Below are positions 1 through 10,919 of a DNA stretch of 64,000 bases, in pieces; the stretch's first letter is position 1; every line of letters starts with the position of its first letter. A program made the position numbers and the translations under genes. Below the pieces are notes generated by a model, which was not told the DNA's origin, searched no databases, and was given only the letters and a program-made list of their open reading frames with translations. Where the stretch lies: contig CM042139.1 in the NCBI GenBank assembly GCA_023376005.1, positions 135,577,715 through 135,641,714 of the forward strand, given 5' to 3'. Origin of the DNA: Doryteuthis pealeii. Lineage: Eukaryota; Mollusca; Cephalopoda; Myopsida; Loliginidae.

Positions 1-29
1 TGTGTGTGTGTGTGTGTGTGTGTGTGTAT
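1..29. repeat. (TG)n microsatellite
   Basis: Uninterrupted TG dinucleotides from the window edge; the tract probably continues upstream of the window. Confidence 0.95.
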
Positions 30-289
30 GAGTCCTTATACCAGTAAGATGTGTGTGGTCGTGCTGAGCAACAAAACTCTCTGAATTGCTTCGTAAACTA
101 GAATAGATAGGCGGAAGGATTTATCATTGGTTTTATCTCACAGACGAGAAGCTTTAGTAATGTTTTCAGGCTAAATGCCCTATCTTGGTAGACTTTTTGT
201 TTTATCTACACGCATATTTTCAAGAAAGAAGTTTGAAACAGTTACATATGAAAATACGATTATCATAATGTGTCTTTCTACTCATACAC

Positions 290-293
<4 letters not shown>

Positions 294-327
<34 letters not shown>
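294..327. repeat. (TA)n microsatellite
   Basis: Pure TA run. The 328-642 interval after it is AT-rich with no feature I can recognise. Confidence 0.95.
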
Positions 328-330
<3 letters not shown>

Positions 331-642
331 CAAACAAACATTTTGCTGTTAATTTAGATGTTGGCATTTAAAAATAGTAACATTTTCTTATAAGCAACTT
401 TTATTGAAATCTACATTGAAAGGTATTTATGCATAGAGTTTTTGGTTCTGATTTGTAAATATCTGTTGCATACCATCTTCTTCTCTTATCCAATCGTCGT
501 TCCTCGCTACCATTTCGTCTCCTCGGTCGGTCGTTTCCTTTTCTCATCTTCCCAAGTTATATATTACTGTGATGAATGACTAAAAACTAATCATCTCATT
601 ATCGGGGACATTTTACATAGATTACCCCTTTATTTAAGGTTT

Positions 643-772
643 CCCATAGCTTGCACGCTAATCTCGCATATCTATTTCTACTAAATAGTGAGGTCGATCT
701 ACGCTGGATACCCCATACTTGCCACCTTGTATTACATCTTACATGTGGCGACCGGGTTAGATAAATTATGCC
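643..772 (+). mobile_element. tRNA-derived SINE, family A
   Basis: Family A is a unit of about 130 bp: a tRNA-like head (best seen at the window's right end, GTGGTGTAATGGTTAGCA), an internal B-box-like GAGTTCGAATCC, then a tail reading roughly GCTGGATGCCCCATACTT and ending GGCGAACGGGTTGGGTA. This copy has a damaged head (GCACGCTAATCTCGCA) but a good tail (GCTGGATACCCCATACTTGC). Other copies lie at 27.1, 53.0-53.8, 61.8 and 63.9 kb. Confidence 0.7.
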
Positions 773-1384
773 GTTCGCGAATCCAACGGAAATTAGATCC
801 TTTGAATTCGGCTTGTCTCAGCTAACTAAATTTAGATTACAATCCAGCGTCTGACCTTTGGGATTTTAGCCAAACTGTCAACTGACCTTGAACTGTCAAT
901 CACACTGAGTTGGTCTTAATTGCTCCGATCTTTTTAAATCATCTCGCCCACCTTTCAAACAATAGATACCGCTTATCTATTATGTAGCATACCTATATTA
1001 TTAGATTTACATCTTTAGATATAAAAGATTTTTTTCTGTCATTCTAAAACCTGGTTCAGAATCGATGAAAATGATGGGAAAGGCAGACTTAAATTGGTAT
1101 TTGAAATAGTTGCCAAACCTGTAAGTAGATTTTGAAACATTACAGCAAAAAGTTTTTAAGTCTCTCATAATCTACCTAAATGTGATTATTTTTTCTTGTT
1201 CAAAGACTTATAACCATTACTTCTATAATTAGAGGAATAGAAAATTCTGATCATCATTATTTGAATTAGCACAACAGATTAAAATGATTCAGTATAGCTT
1301 TAGACCTAATCAGGCCATAACTGACATGTTTTTTCTTCTTATGACTATTATTATTATATCACTCATACTAGTTTTACCCTGGGT
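773..1384. other. unique-looking sequence
   Basis: No repeat family recognised, apart from the small possible exon listed inside it. Confidence 0.5.
1060..1120 (+). other. possible internal exon
   Basis: A 61-base block lies between an acceptor-like site (pyrimidine run, then ttcag) and a strong donor (CCT then GTAAGTAG). One frame is open throughout and reads IDENDGKGRLKLVFEIVAKP, with phase 1 at entry and 0 at exit. The product is not recognised and no partner exon was found in the window. Short open blocks with GT-AG edges arise by chance in AT-rich DNA, so this is weak. Confidence 0.2.
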
Positions 1385-1598
1385 CTTAGTAACAGGGCAC
1401 TGCTGGAAAAACAAGGACGAACACATAACTGACATTCTCCTGTAGAAAAGTACACATGGGCACGTCAGTGAGGGCTGTCCAGTAAGGACTCTGCCTGGAT
1501 TCTGGATGCTGCGCAGAAGACCCCCCGTGGGCCTTGGCCAATAAGGGCATTTGGCGAGAGATTGTTAAGTATATCTGTGCAGCCAGCGCGACCTGATG

Positions 1599-1631
<33 letters not shown>

Positions 1632-1635
1632 CATC
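1385..1635 (+). pseudogene. LINE 3' end (endonuclease-RT type), decayed
   Basis: Plus-strand translation with shifts gives TGHCWKNKDEHITDILL, then a stop, HGHVSEGCPVRTLPGFWMLRR. This matches the C-terminus shared by the LINE ends at 8.4, 11.3-11.9 and 39.6 kb (pattern HAGHCW..KDELISDVLL.TPTHGH..VGR..KTYID). It ends in a (GAT)n tract at about 1,600-1,630, as expected for a LINE 3' tail. The open frame on the opposite strand, with a histidine run, is a shadow of that GAT tract. Confidence 0.65.
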
Positions 1636-2424
1636 TCTATCATGACATAGTTTGCACTTCCTATTCTACCCCGTATTATCAATTTTTCTTTTGACGTTTA
1701 TTTTTGTTGCTCTCCTCGTTGTTCTAGTTTTGCTGTCGTTGCTGCTGCTACTATTTTAGGCATACTGATAGAAAATATCAAAATTCGAAAGTCCATTATT
1801 AAATATAAAAATATAGTAATTATTTACGTTGCTTCCAGCGATATGTAGCTTTCAATAACAAGGAGGGCAGTGTCAAAATTAGCTCCTTTGTATTTCTAAT
1901 TAGAAATACACAAACTTGACCCTTCTGCTAAAACGTGTATTCACCAAGCAGAATCAGTGCTCGAAAATGCGACACGTAAATGTCATCTGTTGCATTGTGC
2001 TAAGTTTTGCTCTCTTTGAAGGTATTCAGTGGCGCTTCTAAAATGTTTGCTTTTAAATCACGAAATGCAGAGTGTTATCGAGTATCTAGAATAAATGCAT
2101 ATTCAGTAGGTTAAGATATAAAAGAAACAAATAAATGTGTCACAATTTGATACATATAGCCTATCTATCTTCTCTAGGGTATGAAGCCTTGTGTATTGTC
2201 ATTAATTTCATAGATTTTTCGTTCCTCTCTTGTCCATTTCAAGTAAGGCCCAGAGTATCCTATAATGGGGACGGCTCAATTATTTATTCCTTTTAATAGA
2301 TTTCTGCTACAGAGCTTGGTTTCTAGGAGTTTTCTTGTTCTCTAAAGGTACTCTTTTTTAACTTTTCTTTTCTATTATTTTCAGTTTTAGTGTAAGGTAT
2401 ATATTGCAGGGAAATTGAATATTG
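1636..2424. other. AT-rich sequence, nothing recognised
   Basis: No long open frame, RNA gene or known repeat seen. Confidence 0.5.
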
Positions 2425-2475
2425 ATTGATTGATTTTAACGGAATGTTAAACCGTCATGGGTTATTTTATTCTAA
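2425..2475 (-). mobile_element. detached SINE 3' tail (C/E type)
   Basis: ATTGATTGATTTTAACGGAA followed by a decayed version of the tail that, on the other strand, reads GTTGATATGCCATTAAAC in families C and E. Similar isolated tails occur at 8,818, 16,464, 38,362 and 55,440. Confidence 0.5.
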
Positions 2476-2486
2476 CCCGTTAGTGA

Positions 2487-2770
2487 TTTACCAACCCCGC
2501 TCCATGAGCAGGATGTGACACAAGGTCAGTTTTTCAGCAGAGTTTAATGGGTTTGAATTTAGTATTTTCCTTCTCCTAGACCAGGCGCATACCAAATTTA
2601 CAGATCCCACTCTGACCTCTTTACTCATAGTTGGAGGGAAAAAGGTTGGATTCATATCTTTACCTTGTGTATTAGCGATATGTGAAATGGAACCAAACTC
2701 GTCAATGATTAGAACTCTTACCGCCGTATTCATTTACTACGAAGATAACCGTTACACCACGGCAATCTCC
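2487..2770 (-). mobile_element. tRNA-derived SINE, family B
   Basis: Family B is about 280 bp. Read on its own strand it has a tRNA-like head (GTAATGGTTATTGTCGTAGG), a B-box-like GAGTTCAAATCCTGG, then TTGCATTTCACATAGTGCTA, GGGTAGACTGGGCTCTTTAA and a 3' part ending near GACCTTGTGTCACATCCTGC. This copy runs full length on the minus strand with scattered substitutions. It is the commonest SINE of the window. Confidence 0.7.
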
Positions 2771-3361
2771 CCTAATCCAATTCAGGGATTTGCGTACATT
2801 CTACATTTATATTCTAAATGTGTGTCGTTTCTTACGGACTGTTTGCACACGGTTAAATGATTTCAAGTATTATTATCTAATACAGCAAATTTGCAAAATA
2901 TTGATCTTATATGAGACTCATACATGTACTACCATTGCGGCTCATAGTAGATGTAGGAGTTAGGTAACGAAGGAGTAGTCTATACTCTAGTGTTCCAGAA
3001 ACTGATCATACCCACGACACGGAAATAAAGTGAATGTATTTTGTTTGATAAGTTCATAAATATTTTGTATTGAATAGAAACTAAATTTCTAGACGAATAA
3101 ATGGAAATGAAAGAAATGTAAAAAAAATCGACAAATACCTGTACCTTACCATAAATGGTATTAGTGTGGCATAGTCAGCTACCAAAACCATTTATGCCAT
3201 GTGGTCACTTAGGCAGTGAGCCAGAGTGAACAAAGTTCAAGGCAAACAAACATAGGAAAACAACATGTGAACCCAGTACTTTTGGGGTTTCTCAATTCCG
3301 AGCATCAGATCTTATTACTCACTTGCATTCACATAGAGTAAAAATAACAGTATAAAACTAT
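2771..3361. other. AT-rich sequence, small foldback only
   Basis: Near 3,150-3,200 there is a short inverted pair (cataaatggt / accatttatg). Nothing else recognised. Confidence 0.45.
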
Positions 3362-3462
3362 CATAGTGTTATAAGCTGAGTGGCAATATTTGATTAAATA
3401 CTTAAAATCAATTATGATAATTTATAAAATATTAATTACAACACTTTTGATAAGGTAGTGTG
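3362..3462 (+). repeat. dispersed repeat J, copy 1
   Basis: GTGTTATAAGCTGAGTGGCA followed by AT-rich sequence is shared with 24,143-24,235 (GTGTTATAGAGTTGACTGGC), including the following TTAATTACTTAA-like block. Family not recognised. Confidence 0.45.
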
Positions 3463-3659
3463 AATAAACAGAATAATCATAAGAATTATTGGGTTTGTAC
3501 ATAGAAAGGTCAACTAAACTAGCACGAGAAGATGGGCTCATTTTTAGATTAAATCAAACTGATGAGAAAATCTGGGTCGTTTTATTAAACCATAACAAAA
3601 TTGAAACAGTCATTATTTCTTTTTGATTTGGGGCTAAACGAAAATCCGTTTCAAAGTTC

Positions 3660-4260
3660 TGATGTTACCCAGTGCCCACTTGATTGGAAATTCACTGCTA
3701 AAATCTTGGCACAAGGCATGATACAGTTATAGGGTATGATTGAGTGGTTCACCAATCCAAAAATGAGGGGTTGACCTTTTTCTCCTCCCCGAGATGTGCA
3801 ACCCAAGGCCATAGTTTTAATTGGCCGTCCAATCAAATGTGTACTACGGGGGCTTTTCTACAAATCCCCGAAGATGTATGCTACGAGGCCATTGGTATAG
3901 TGTTTCTATTGGCTGATCAATCAGAGCCGTGTATACAGTGGTCTGGACCCCCCATAAAAGAAGACACCGAAAAGGAAAGAGAGAGATCGATGGCTGGTTC
4001 CATTGCCAGAGGAGCAAAGCCCTGGCCACCGGCATCGCCACCCAAATTCCTAAACCTGACTATCCAACCAGAATTCATTAGCTCTAACATAGACTTGAGG
4101 CTAATTAGCTGTACAAATTATCGTCGGTCAACTCATTACGTCCAACCAAAGAATCCCCAGTTCAGGAAATTCAAACAGACTGTTATACTTTACATGATTT
4201 CAATCATTGTATATAACAATAAAGGTTTTATTTTCTATACCTGTTAAAAAGCATTTCTGA
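3660..4260 (+). promoter_or_regulatory. LTR-like Pol II promoter region (possible solo LTR)
   Basis: The stretch is GC-richer than its surroundings. It starts near TGTTACCCAG and carries at least four CCAAT/ATTGG boxes (near 3,752, 3,828, 3,888 and 3,907). Next come a TATA-like CATAAAAG near 3,953 and an AATAAA-type signal near 4,219 followed by a T-rich stretch. That order (CCAAT boxes, TATA, then poly(A) signal about 260 bases on) is what an LTR looks like. The overlapping open frames of 167 and 84 residues match nothing I know. No second LTR or gag-pol was seen, so a host promoter or a SINE-like element remain possible. Confidence 0.35.
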
Positions 4261-4544
4261 ATCATTGCAGTGGTTGACACTAGTTAACAACATTGGTGAA
4301 TTTGATCGTCTTCAGATCCAGCCAGAACCGAGGGAAGTCCGAGCCAACTTTTCCACAACTTTCATTTGGGTCTACCAAAACAACGTGGACGCAAATGTCC
4401 AAACGAACAGGTTCACCGGAGATAGTCTAACATATACGTGGCCCGCAGGGCGACACACACTTATAGGATCACAAATAATAATAATAAAATTGGATTTAAA
4501 CATAAAGGGTGCGATTTAGAATATGTCTGCAATTCAGAACAATA

Positions 4545-5140
4545 TCCGCCCTGTCGGCTGGGGCGTTAGAATGCACCGACTGCACCTCTGCAGAGGGGTA
4601 AGACTCCCCCAATGGGGCCACCTGTTGGCCGTGGGTGGCGACCCGTGATGCTTAAGGATAGAACCCAGGTGGGTGAGCAGTTCATGTCTTGCAACACTCC
4701 CATTTGGCCCTATCTTGGGCTAGACGGTTGGTCGGAGAGGCCCCCTCTGATCAATCGGCTGGTCACGTTAAGCACTAGTACCTATATGATATTCCCAACA
4801 CTATTGTTCTTATGGCAAGCCCCAACCCCTTTTTATCATATGGGTGCTAGAAGGTGTGACTGAGGGTTTACATGTCCTGGGAATGACGTTAATCTCTATC
4901 TGATGGTGAGGTTCCAGTTTTGGAGGTTTGGGGAATGTGAAGCATTCCTTCATCACCATTGCTCACTGGTCAACTCTGACCCGGAGTGATAGTACCTGCT
5001 AAGGTCCCATCTATGAGTTAAATATAAAAATGTATTTATAAAAAAATTGTATTACCCATTAAGTATTGATATTATTTCAAAACTTTATCGGCATTAAATG
5101 ACCCACTGAGGTTGATATGCCGTAAAACAAGACAAAACCA
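4545..5140 (+). mobile_element. SINE-like element, family C, near full length
   Basis: Family C is about 590 bp. The head reads CCCTGTCGGCTGGGGCG, then CACCTCTGCAGAGGGGTAAG, a middle block GATCAATCGGCTGGTCACGT, a block ACTCTGACCCGGAGTG followed by GGTCCCATCTATGAGTTAAA, and a tail GAGGTTGATATGCCGTAAAA. A second near-complete copy is at 8,958-9,550. The pairs CTGCAGAGG and CTCTGACCCGGAGT are self-complementary, suggesting a structured RNA. It encodes no protein that I can support. About fifteen copies or fragments are present. Confidence 0.65.
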
Positions 5141-5193
5141 AACCAAACCAATCAGAACAATATATCCTATTAGTTACTAGTTTAATTGGGAAA

Positions 5194-5468
5194 CACTCGT
5201 GGTAAAATTGTTATTGTTGGAGGAAGTATACCCGGCGATGCGAGTTCAAATGCTGGAGGAGGCTCGTTGCATTTCAAATAGCGTTAAAACCCCTGGGAAC
5301 GGTATGAATCCAATTATTATCCTTCCATCTATGGGTGAAATTGTAGGGTAGACTAGGCTTCTAAACATGAGCATATCAATCAGTATAGGAGAAGAAAAAC
5401 TCCGAATTTAAACCTGTTAATCTCCGCATAAAAATTGACCCTGCTTTTGTGGAGGAGCTGGTAACTGC
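5194..5468 (+). mobile_element. SINE family B
   Basis: Plus-strand copy with head ACTCGTGGTAAAATTGTTAT, GCGAGTTCAAATGCTGGAGG, TTGCATTTCAAATAGCGTTA, and a 3' part ending GAGGAGCTGG. It sits 50 bases after a family C element in the same orientation. Confidence 0.65.
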
Positions 5469-5899
5469 ATACTGTTTTGTCTACCTGAAGCCATTTTTAT
5501 TTAAATAAATGATTTCTTCAAGGTGGAAAAAAAAAGGAAACAAATTTGCCAGGGACCTCGTTTAATATTAATTTATTTTAATGTTGCTTTTTTCCTCAAG
5601 AACTGGGAATTTTATGTTTATTCCTATGTCTGCTTATCTATTCATTTATTTTTCACTGAGTCGTGACATTTTACCACTGTTTTCAATATTGTCTACACTT
5701 ATGTTTTTTTTTCTTTTCTAAATAAATAAATTTGATGAGAAAAAGAAAAAATATTTACACTGAAGCGGCCGAGAAAACGCTAATAGTAAGAAAATTAATT
5801 TGTGTACGTGAGAGAGATTGAGTAAAAATCCGCAAGTCGGGCGTAGGGCTACACATTTAATGCATTTGGTATTGTATTAATTTTCCAGGCAAACTAACT
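5469..5899. other. AT-rich sequence, nothing recognised
   Basis: No feature supported. Confidence 0.5.
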
Positions 5900-6055
5900 C
5901 ATCATAATCCCCTGTCAGTTGGGGTTAGAATATGATGATTGTATCCCCAGAAGAGGAGGTAAGACCCATCAAAAAAGGGTTATCTGGGTGGGAAACTAAA
6001 CGGCATCTGATGGCGAATCTTCAATTCTGGATATCTGGGGATATAAAATAACCCA
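5900..6055 (+). mobile_element. family C fragment, internally deleted
   Basis: CCCTGTCAGTTGGGGTTAGA at the head, then a jump to the ATCTGATGGCGAATCTTCAA block; most of the middle is missing. Confidence 0.55.
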
Positions 6056-6284
6056 TTTACCAGCATGAAAAACAAAAAAACGCAAAATATATTTAAGAGT
6101 TAAAGAAATACTAATGTTTTGAAGTCAAATATACATGTCTGACTTGGTTCAGTTCAATATAAATACTAAAGAATCTTCGCCTTAACGTTTTGTCTACTTA
6201 AATCGCTCACGGTGGCTCTCCTAGGACTGCAATCCTTCCGTAAGCCGCTGATGGTTTGTTCATTATAATTGAGCTGAAGGATCC

Positions 6285-6385
6285 AGATTACAATAATAAC
6301 ATTACTTTATTTGAATAGAATGGATTCTGAGGTGAATAGATGGTGAAACTTGGTACGGTGGTGGGGGAAATTTGGTAGGCAAAGA
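6285..6385 (+). repeat. dispersed repeat M, copy 1
   Basis: CTTTATTTGAATAGAAT, TTCTGAGG and GGTAGGCAAAGAGTTA recur in the same order at 25,785-25,930. Not a recognised family. Confidence 0.5.
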
Positions 6386-6621
6386 GTTAACTGTTCAACA
6401 ATTAACTAGAATAATTGCCGTGTTCGTCTTTTCTTAGTCATATGAGTAGGTATGGACAAAATATCGGTACAACAGTATCTACCCATTTCTTTATACTTTT
6501 ATGAGAAAATTAAGATTATATATTGTCATTTATTTCATTCTATTTTCTTTAAGAAGTGAGAGTAAACTTACATATAACATTCTGTGAATTTATTATTATA
6601 ACAATGAAATAAAATAGTAAA

Positions 6622-6705
6622 GTAGGCGGAGTGGCCTATTGTCAGTATCACCCAGACAGCGATGAAGTCTATCCCCTTTTCACAATGTAACGGGCAACGA
6701 AATTT
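6622..6705 (-). mobile_element. SINE family F, 3' fragment
   Basis: GGAGTGGCCTATTGTCAGTA and GTCTATCCCCTTTTCAC match the corresponding part of the fuller copies at 16,963 and 34,310; the tRNA-like end is missing. Confidence 0.5.
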
Positions 6706-6924
6706 GGTTAAGAATTTTTTTTACTAACTACGTAATCACATTTATATATTGTTATGACCTGTTATAGGGTCAATAAATAGTAACTCAACACGGGTATAAA
6801 AATATAGGGAACAGATTGTATTCAGCAATATATATCACATACAATGGAAGGGTTTCCTTGTTCAGCATACACGAAGACTGTTTCTAAAACTACTCCTATT
6901 TACATGTGTCCCACTTTCACACGA

Positions 6925-7180
6925 TATGGCACAAGGCCATTTTATGTGGGCACCACCCACAATGGGTGGTAGGAGAAAAATTGCGTTGATCCGAGCCCAC
7001 CCCTTTAAGTACAATGAGGCAGGCATCTGGCATCGACGCTATTAATTTAGCAGTTCAGTGGACCCCCGTCCCGAAGGACGGGTGTTTCTAGAACTACTCG
7101 ACTGAGTAGCTTTACTCTGCCACATATGTACCCTTTGGGTAAGTCCATGTTCGTGTCATAGGTGAGTCACCTACAACATA
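6925..7180. other. GC-rich island with two hairpins
   Basis: Two perfect short hairpins lie here: ACCACCCA-CAA-TGGGTGGT (8 bp stem, near 6,950) and CCCGTCC-CGAA-GGACGGG (7 bp stem, 4-base loop, near 7,067). The stretch is clearly richer in GC than its flanks. It could be a structured SINE or RNA-derived repeat; no second copy was found and no RNA family is recognised. Confidence 0.3.
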
Positions 7181-7639
7181 TATATATATATATTTATTTA
7201 TTTATTTTTAATTAAAAAAAGCTGATCCAAATCCTCGTCCGAAATACTTTGCATCTCAACACACCGGCCATTACTGTCTAACTTTTATTCCTCTTTTTTT
7301 TATTCCTCTTTTGTCCATGGTTGCGATACATCGTTTTCGACTAATGCAATCGCCTGACCCTCCTGCCAAGAACCAAAATTCCGGGTGATACGCTCATTTT
7401 TATCTAATCTGAGAGAAATACGTCGTAATTTCCCCTATACTCTGAGACTTCATAATTCTTCGATAATTCATCTCCGACGTGAGACGCTTCTTAAATCTTC
7501 AAATCTCTGTCTTAACCAATAAGAATTCGCTACTTGGCCTAATACTTCGTCATAAAAAAACTCTCAATGATACCTACACGTAATCTCTTGAATTGCTGGC
7601 TTTTTCCATATTATTTATGTAACAACTAGTGCTAGACCT

Positions 7640-7765
7640 GAGAGATTCTTTTAGGTGTCTGAGGAGGAGCGTCACACCTCCCACCAAATCCCTGCGTTAT
7701 CGCACATTTTCAAGCAGTATTGAGTTTTGCGGGGGCCGGTATCGATCTCGGAACATTGTAACAAT
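7640..7765 (-). mobile_element. SINE family F, partial
   Basis: GGTGTCTGAGGAGGAGCGTC and GGGGGCCGGTATCGATCTCG match the middle and B-box side of family F. The A-box end is missing. Confidence 0.55.
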
Positions 7766-8334
7766 GAAATAAATCACTTAAAAAAGCACATCTTCAAGAG
7801 AGAAAATAGTGAAACAATTCGCCATTTTGACTGATACAGGTTTTATCTTATAACATTCCTCCGTTCTAAAGACTGTGAAACAAATGATTTTACATGTGAT
7901 TTTTTTTATATACAGCCTATATTATGTTAAGTTTCATTCCTTTTATACGATTTTTCTTGTATCTTAATTAATGGAGTTGGTTAAAAACACGTGAGTGTTG
8001 GGCCATACCTACGTTTAAGGCTTGCGATTTCCGCTGATAGAATTTCTGTTAAACACCTAAAACTTTGACCTTTTTTAATTTCAAATATGAAACAACTTCG
8101 AAGCGACTACTGATTCTAAATTGGAAGATATTAAATAGTCGGTAGGAATTGAGATTATTTTGTTTGATTTTGATCAATTTTTAAAAGGGTTAATAATTTT
8201 TTCAATAAGGAAAAAACAGACTCGCACGGAAATTTGAGGTTTCCCTTTCATATGAATTGCTTAGATTATTTTCCTTAAGATACTAAGAATCCTCTAGATC
8301 ATATAGAAATATAATCTCTGATAAGATGAAGCAA
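7766..8334. other. AT-rich sequence, nothing recognised
   Basis: No feature supported. Confidence 0.5.
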
Positions 8335-8720
8335 GAATTTTTCTAAGCTGTCGCCGCGTCGGCCTTACTGTATGGCTGCACCATTTGGACATTAATGAAA
8401 CAATTGGGAAAAAAGCTAGATGAAAAATATACAAGGATGCTGCGTACTGTCTTGAGCAGATCCCACACCTCCCATAACCAACTTTAAGACCACCTACCTT
8501 TTATCACACAAACCATCCAAGTAAAACGAACAAAACATGCCGGACATTGCTTGAGAAGCAAGGACTAACTAATCAGTGACGATCTCCAGTATTGACTGAA
8601 TAGCAAAAACCAATAAGCTCTGTGCGTTTATTGGATGACGTGAGGATGACTTGTCAGGAGCGATGACCGATAGGAACGTTTGTTGAGGATCCGTGCTCTC
8701 AGTGCGCATAATGATGATGA
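8335..8720 (+). pseudogene. LINE 3' end (endonuclease-RT type), decayed
   Basis: The plus frame reads SAVAASALLYGCTIWTLMKQ, then LGKKLDEKYTRMLRTVLSRS, then after a stop DHLPFITQTIQVKRTKHAGH, then CLRSKD, a stop and LISDD. This is the terminal domain that follows RT in a LINE family also present at 1.4, 11.3 and 39.6 kb. Several stops and missing blocks show it is dead. It ends near an ATGATGATGA tail at about 8,710. Only the 3' end survives, as expected from 5' truncation during LINE insertion. Confidence 0.8.
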
Positions 8721-8817
8721 ACTTTGTGAAACAAATTTTTAAAAAAGGGTCATAGACTTGAAATCTATATTGCACAGCGTGTTGAAGTTATGAAGACTAA
8801 GATAGTGATATAAGAAA

Positions 8818-8866
8818 TGATTGATTTTAACGGCATATCAAGCCGTGTATGGTTATTTAATACCTA
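8818..8866 (-). mobile_element. detached SINE 3' tail (C/E type)
   Basis: ATTGATTTTAACGGCATATC is the reverse complement of the shared tail of families C and E. Confidence 0.5.
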
Positions 8867-8957
8867 GAAGTTAGGTAATCAATACAATCGAAACAATTAT
8901 AGCTTCAAGTAACTATTCTTAAGAGAGTTATATTGGCGTAAAATATTCATATGTAAT

Positions 8958-9550
8958 ACTAGCCCTGTTGGCTAGGGCTTTAGAATACTCCGACTGCACC
9001 TCTGCAGAGGGGTAAAACTCCCCCAATAGGGCCAGCTCTTTGCCGTGGGTGTTGATCCATGATGTTTAAGAGTGGAATCCTGGTGGATGAGCAGTCCATG
9101 ACATGCAACACTCCACTTAGGCCCTTACTTAAGCTGGACGGTCGGTCGGAGAGGCCCCTTCTGATCAATCGTCTGGTCAGGTCAAACCTTAACACATATA
9201 TGATTATCGCAACTCTATTGCCCTTATGGCAAGCCCCAACCTTTTTATCATATATATGCTAGAAGCGGGGGTTGAGGGACTTCATGTCCTAAGAATGACG
9301 TTAAACTCTATCCGATGGTGAGGTTCCAGTTCTGGAGGTCTGTTGATTGTGGAGCACCCCTTCATCACCATTACTCCCTTGTCCACTCTGACCCAGAATG
9401 GTAGAACCTGTCAGGGTCACATCTATGGGTTAAGTAGAAAAATGTGCCGATGAAAAAATTGAGTATACATCAAGAAAGAAATTATTTCAAAACTTAGTCG
9501 ACATTAAATGACCCACCGAGGCTGATATGCCGTAAAACAAAACAAACAAA
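8958..9550 (+). mobile_element. SINE-like element, family C, near full length
   Basis: Collinear with 4,545-5,140 over its whole length: CCCTGTTGGCTAGGGC, CACCTCTGCAGAGGGGTAAA, TGATCAATCGTCTGGTCAGG, CCATTACTCCCTTGTCCACT and the tail GAGGCTGATATGCCGTAAAA followed by an (AAAC)n-like end. Open frames on both strands here are shadows of the repeat. Confidence 0.65.
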
Positions 9551-9589
9551 CATATCTAATACGAATAATTTTAAAACTGATCGATTTGA

Positions 9590-9785
9590 CTCATGGATCG
9601 TACTGTAACATTTACTACCACTCCGAACCAGAGTGGCATGAAGGGTTATTCTACACTGCCCATCGCTCTAAAACTGGAGCCTCACCATCAGGTGCAGTTA
9701 AGATTCATACCCAGGATACCACATTGTGGGGTCTAATCTCTTTGCATTGGATGCAATCAGTCCCACCGACAGGGTGGTAAAATAC
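9590..9785 (-). mobile_element. family C, internally deleted
   Basis: Minus-strand copy: ACTACCACTCCGAACCAGAG and AACTGGAGCCTCACCATCAG are present, then it jumps to CCCACCGACAGGGTGG at the head. It lies tail to tail with the copy ending at 9,550. Confidence 0.6.
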
Positions 9786-9859
9786 TGAGGATTTCTTGCT
9801 TTGGATAGCAGTAATACTTCTGTTATTTAATGTTTCTCTATTGGAAACAATGAATCCTT

Positions 9860-10170
9860 GTATCTATTCAATTTATTTGTCTGTTTGTTATGCCTCCTTG
9901 GACATCTCTTCTTTATATCGGCTCAAATCAATTTTAGTAAACACATGTGTACTGTTAATATAACATCTATATACATATAAAATTCGGTAAAGTAAATCAT
10001 CTGATAAGTCCCCCCAGAATGCCCTCTTAAATTCTTTTTCTAACCATTATTTTTGAATTCATCCAAATTAATCTTACATTTTGTACGCTTTTGCTGCTTT
10101 TGATCGAATTAGGCCATTTGTTAAAAATATACTATACTATTAACAACACAATTCAATTGGTTGACATTTT
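9860..10170 (+). repeat. dispersed repeat K, copy 1
   Basis: TTATGCCTCCTTGGACATC, CAGAATGCCCTCTTAAATTC and TTAATCTTACATTTTG occur in the same order at 40,650-40,990. About 310-340 bp, AT-rich, no coding potential seen. Family not recognised. Confidence 0.6.
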
Positions 10171-10309
10171 TAGAAATCTACTTTGACAGTTCGAGGTGAA
10201 TTATTAAAATATGTCAGCCATAATTAAAAATTCTATTAATTGTTTTTAAGTTTTATTTAAATCACCTCTCATTTTATTAAGTAGTCTTACATGTGTTACA
10301 TTTGTTGTT

Positions 10310-10390
10310 CTTGTGCCACCTTGCCCGCGTGGCTTAGAATACTCGGATTGTATCCGCTACATCGGGGTAGACCCCCCCCCAATATGATGA
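10310..10390 (+). mobile_element. family C head fragment
   Basis: CTTGCCCGCGTGGCTTAGAA, then ATCGGGGTAGACC before a run of nine C residues. Confidence 0.45.
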
Positions 10391-10499
10391 ACTAGATATT
10401 ACTCATAATCAACCCAACCCTATGCAGTTGACTGTCATACTCTGGACACCACCATACTTAGGGTCAAGTTCAATCTATTTATTCGGTGCTGATGCTTGT

Positions 10500-10900
10500 C
10501 AAATCGTTACAAGTGTTTCAGACCTCTACAGAGGATACATCCAGCGTATTGTAAGCCGCATCGAAACGACGGACAAGTAGGTTTTGGGGATTCTCACGTT
10601 CTATATTCTTAGTATCAATTAGCAGTCGTCCCTGTAAGGAAAAAGCGACAAACTCTGACAGGGCTTCGGGCGGATAAGGATTATCGATGTCGAAAGAGAG
10701 TGGTGATTTTGCCGCCAAATAACAGGGAATATAATGACTATTATAATGAATTCATAACTTTAGACAAGGTCAAGGACACAATGTATATCGACTCATGTTC
10801 CGATGGTAAATACCTTCTTTGCCTGCTCGTCAAATTATACACACTGGTGAAAGGCTATGTCTCAGAATATAGTCAACGGGTACAAAAGCTTTGAACCGGA
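10500..10900. other. mid-GC block with small open frames
   Basis: A minus-strand frame of 66 codons (10,518-10,718) and a plus-strand frame of 64 codons (10,700-10,894) overlap. Neither product is recognised. The block is less AT-rich than its surroundings and could be a TE fragment or unique sequence. Confidence 0.25.
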
Positions 10901-10919
10901 CCTTTTATCAATGAAAGAG

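Noticed and set aside
1386..1682. 98-codon minus frame with a run of histidines
   Set aside because: The His run is the reverse of a (GAT)n LINE tail; the plus strand carries the LINE 3' end.
3744..4247. 167-codon plus frame
   Set aside because: Longest frame here, but it covers the CCAAT boxes and TATA-like site of the LTR-like block and no domain is recognisable.
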